Source: Chloroflexota bacterium (GTDB lineage Bacteria; Chloroflexota; Limnocylindria; Limnocylindrales; CSP1-4). From it: a stretch of DNA of 5,573 nucleotides. Positions 4,671 to 5,573 of this stretch are shown in pieces. The DNA lies in assembly GCA_015661135.1 (NCBI GenBank), contig JACVXW010000110.1, forward strand, positions 1 to 5,573, given 5' to 3'. The position numbers and the translations under genes were made by a program. Within the stretch, counting starts at the first letter, position 1, and every line of letters starts with the position of its first letter. The notes below the pieces were generated by a model that saw only the letters and a program-made list of their open reading frames with translations, was not told the origin of the DNA and made no database searches.

Positions 4671-5381
4671 GTGACGGTCATTGTGAGCACCCACAACCCG
4701 CGTGTGCAGGCTGCAGTTGCCCTTCGGGATCGGCGCGCGCGCGCCACGACCGGCCTGACCCTGGTCGACGGGGCGCGAGAGTGCTCCCGCGCGCTCACGG
4801 CCGGCGTTGACGTCGAGACTGCCTTCACCTGCCCGGCGCTCCTGAGCGGCACGGACGCCGACGCCGTCATCGAGGCGCTTCGCTCGCGCGGGATTTCGCC
4901 GACCGAGGTCTCGGATCGCGTCCTCGAGACACTTGCCTTTGGGGATCGTGCGGACGGCATCGTCCTCGTGGTCCGGCCGCCCGCCACGAACGCGGATGCC
5001 GCAGGCTGCACCGCCGTGATCGCGATCGGCGGCACGGATCTTTTCAACCCGAATGTGATCCGGGCCAGCGTCGGGACGGCGTTCTCCATGCCCCTGGCGA
5101 CCGCGACCGCGGTCGAGACGCTGGCCTGGTTGCGCGGGAACGCGCTTCGGATCGTCGCGGCACGCGTAGATGCCGGCCTGCCGTACGACAATGCCGATCT
5201 CCGAGGTCGCCTCGCGATCGTTCTCGGCAGCGAGGCGAACGGGCTCGGGGCAGACTGGGATGCCGCCGATGTCGAGGCGGTGCGGCTACCGATGCACGGA
5301 GTGGCAGACAGCCTCAACGTGTCCGCAACTGCGGCGATCCTCGCCTTCGAGGCACGGCGCCAGCGAGGGGCAGACGCGTGA
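4671..5381 (+). CDS. TrmH/SpoU-family RNA 2'-O-methyltransferase homologue lacking motif 1
   Basis: The 236-residue protein has the N-terminal substrate-binding domain of SpoU-type rRNA methyltransferases (VSTHNPRVQAAVALRDRRARA, GLTLVDG) and much of the SPOUT domain: TDLFNPNVIRASVGTAF (122-138), motif 2 IVLGSEANGLG (183-193) and motif 3 LPMHGVADSLNVSATAAI (206-223). Between VVRPPATN (100-107) and ADAAG (108-112) the family normally has roughly 25-35 more residues, including motif 1 (DPxNxGAxxR), with the Asn and catalytic Arg. Here they are missing and the frame is kept, so activity is doubtful unless the deletion is an assembly error. GTG at 4671 fits the family N-terminus; TTG at 4647 would overlap the preceding gene. 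No clear Shine-Dalgarno, so coupling is likely. Family is certain; target and activity are not. Confidence 0.88.
   Translation: MTVIVSTHNPRVQAAVALRDRRARATTGLTLVDGARECSRALTAGVDVETAFTCPALLSGTDADAVIEALRSRGISPTEVSDRVLETLAFGDRADGIVLVVRPPATNADAAGCTAVIAIGGTDLFNPNVIRASVGTAFSMPLATATAVETLAWLRGNALRIVAARVDAGLPYDNADLRGRLAIVLGSEANGLGADWDAADVEAVRLPMHGVADSLNVSATAAILAFEARRQRGADA
5365..5381 (+). promoter_or_regulatory. Shine-Dalgarno and GTGA stop/start overlap for the oxidoreductase
   Basis: GAGGGG (5365-5370) lies 7 bases before GTG (5378). The GTGA overlap joins the TrmH-family stop (5379-5381) to the next start, which supports this GTG as the true start and suggests translational coupling in one operon. 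Confidence 0.75.
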
Positions 5382-5573
5382 ACGAGCCCGTTTTCGACTT
5401 CGTCGTGATCGGGGCAGGCCCGGCCGGCGAGGCCGCGAGCTTCGAGGCGCGTGCCCGGGGCGCCAGCGTCGCCGTCATCGACCGGCGCTGGTTCGGGGGC
5501 AGCTGTCCGCACATCGGGTGCGTTCCTTCGAAGGCCCTGTTGCACGCCGCGGCCGAACACCACGCCAACCCGG
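5378..5573 (+). CDS. FAD-dependent pyridine nucleotide-disulfide oxidoreductase, N-terminal part (cut by window edge)
   Basis: Only 65 codons are present. FDFVVIGAGPAGEAAS (6-21) is the FAD-binding GxGxxG/A Rossmann motif, followed by an acidic end to the second strand (VAVIDR, 31-36). GGSCPHIGCVPSKALLHAA (40-58) is the class I disulfide site, with the redox Cys pair C43 and C48, as in dihydrolipoamide dehydrogenase, glutathione reductase and mercuric reductase. The usual CxNVGC reads CPHIGC, a form I associate with mercuric reductase-like and uncharacterised oxidoreductases rather than typical lipoamide dehydrogenase. The substrate cannot be named from this fragment. GTG is chosen because of the 4-base overlap with the previous stop and the GAGGGG upstream. 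Confidence 0.92.
   Translation, partial: MNEPVFDFVVIGAGPAGEAASFEARARGASVAVIDRRWFGGSCPHIGCVPSKALLHAAAEHHANP

Noticed and set aside
3899..5563. 554-codon minus-strand open frame opposite the methyltransferase operon
   Set aside because: It covers three genes with clear family motifs on the plus strand, and its own product is low-complexity.
1..5573. Search for mobile elements, CRISPR arrays, attachment sites or defence genes
   Set aside because: No transposase, integrase, spaced direct repeats or duplicated tRNA end was found. The tRNA-Val 3' end shows no second copy in the window.

Overview
The window is high-GC, gene-dense bacterial chromosome. Its core is the conserved translation cluster thrS-infC-rpmI-rplT. 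A tRNA-Val gene and a thrS T-box leader precede it, and a divergent operon carries two RNA methyltransferase-like genes and the start of a flavin disulfide oxidoreductase. The GC content, the wording of IF3 and the methyltransferase, and a transcriptional T-box on thrS suggest a high-GC Chloroflexota lineage (Limnocylindria-like). This is inference from remembered family features; an actinobacterial relative is not excluded.

Minus strand, in transcription order (right to left): tRNA-Val(GAC) at 3619-3695 with an encoded CCA. About 28 bases later a complete T-box riboswitch starts (3351-3590), with an ACC (Thr) specifier, a UGGAACC antiterminator bulge and a competing terminator. It controls thrS (1495-3324), a ThrRS that keeps its editing and catalytic domains but lacks the N-terminal TGS domain. 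A 482-base non-coding gap follows, holding a 10-bp tandem repeat, an inverted repeat, a good extended -10 promoter and a structured leader. Then come infC (371-1012), which appears to start at AUC, rpmI (166-363, GTG start) and the beginning of rplT (1-150, cut by the window edge).

Plus strand: a strong Shine-Dalgarno serves a 19-codon ORF (3712-3771) that overlaps the start of an RlmI/RlmK-like SAM methyltransferase (3752-4663). A TrmH/SpoU-family gene follows (4671-5381), in which the segment expected to hold SPOUT motif 1, with its catalytic Arg, is absent through an apparent in-frame deletion. It overlaps by 4 bases an FAD-dependent pyridine nucleotide-disulfide oxidoreductase (5378 to the window end) with a CPHIGC active site.

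Functionally, the minus-strand genes charge tRNA-Thr, start translation and build the 50S subunit. Two known control schemes are visible in the sequence: tRNA-Thr sensing at thrS, and an IF3-discriminated start codon at infC. The plus-strand genes probably modify rRNA or tRNA. No mobile element, CRISPR array or unknown multi-gene system was found; the best leads are the TrmH deletion, the AUC start and the tRNA/T-box arrangement.
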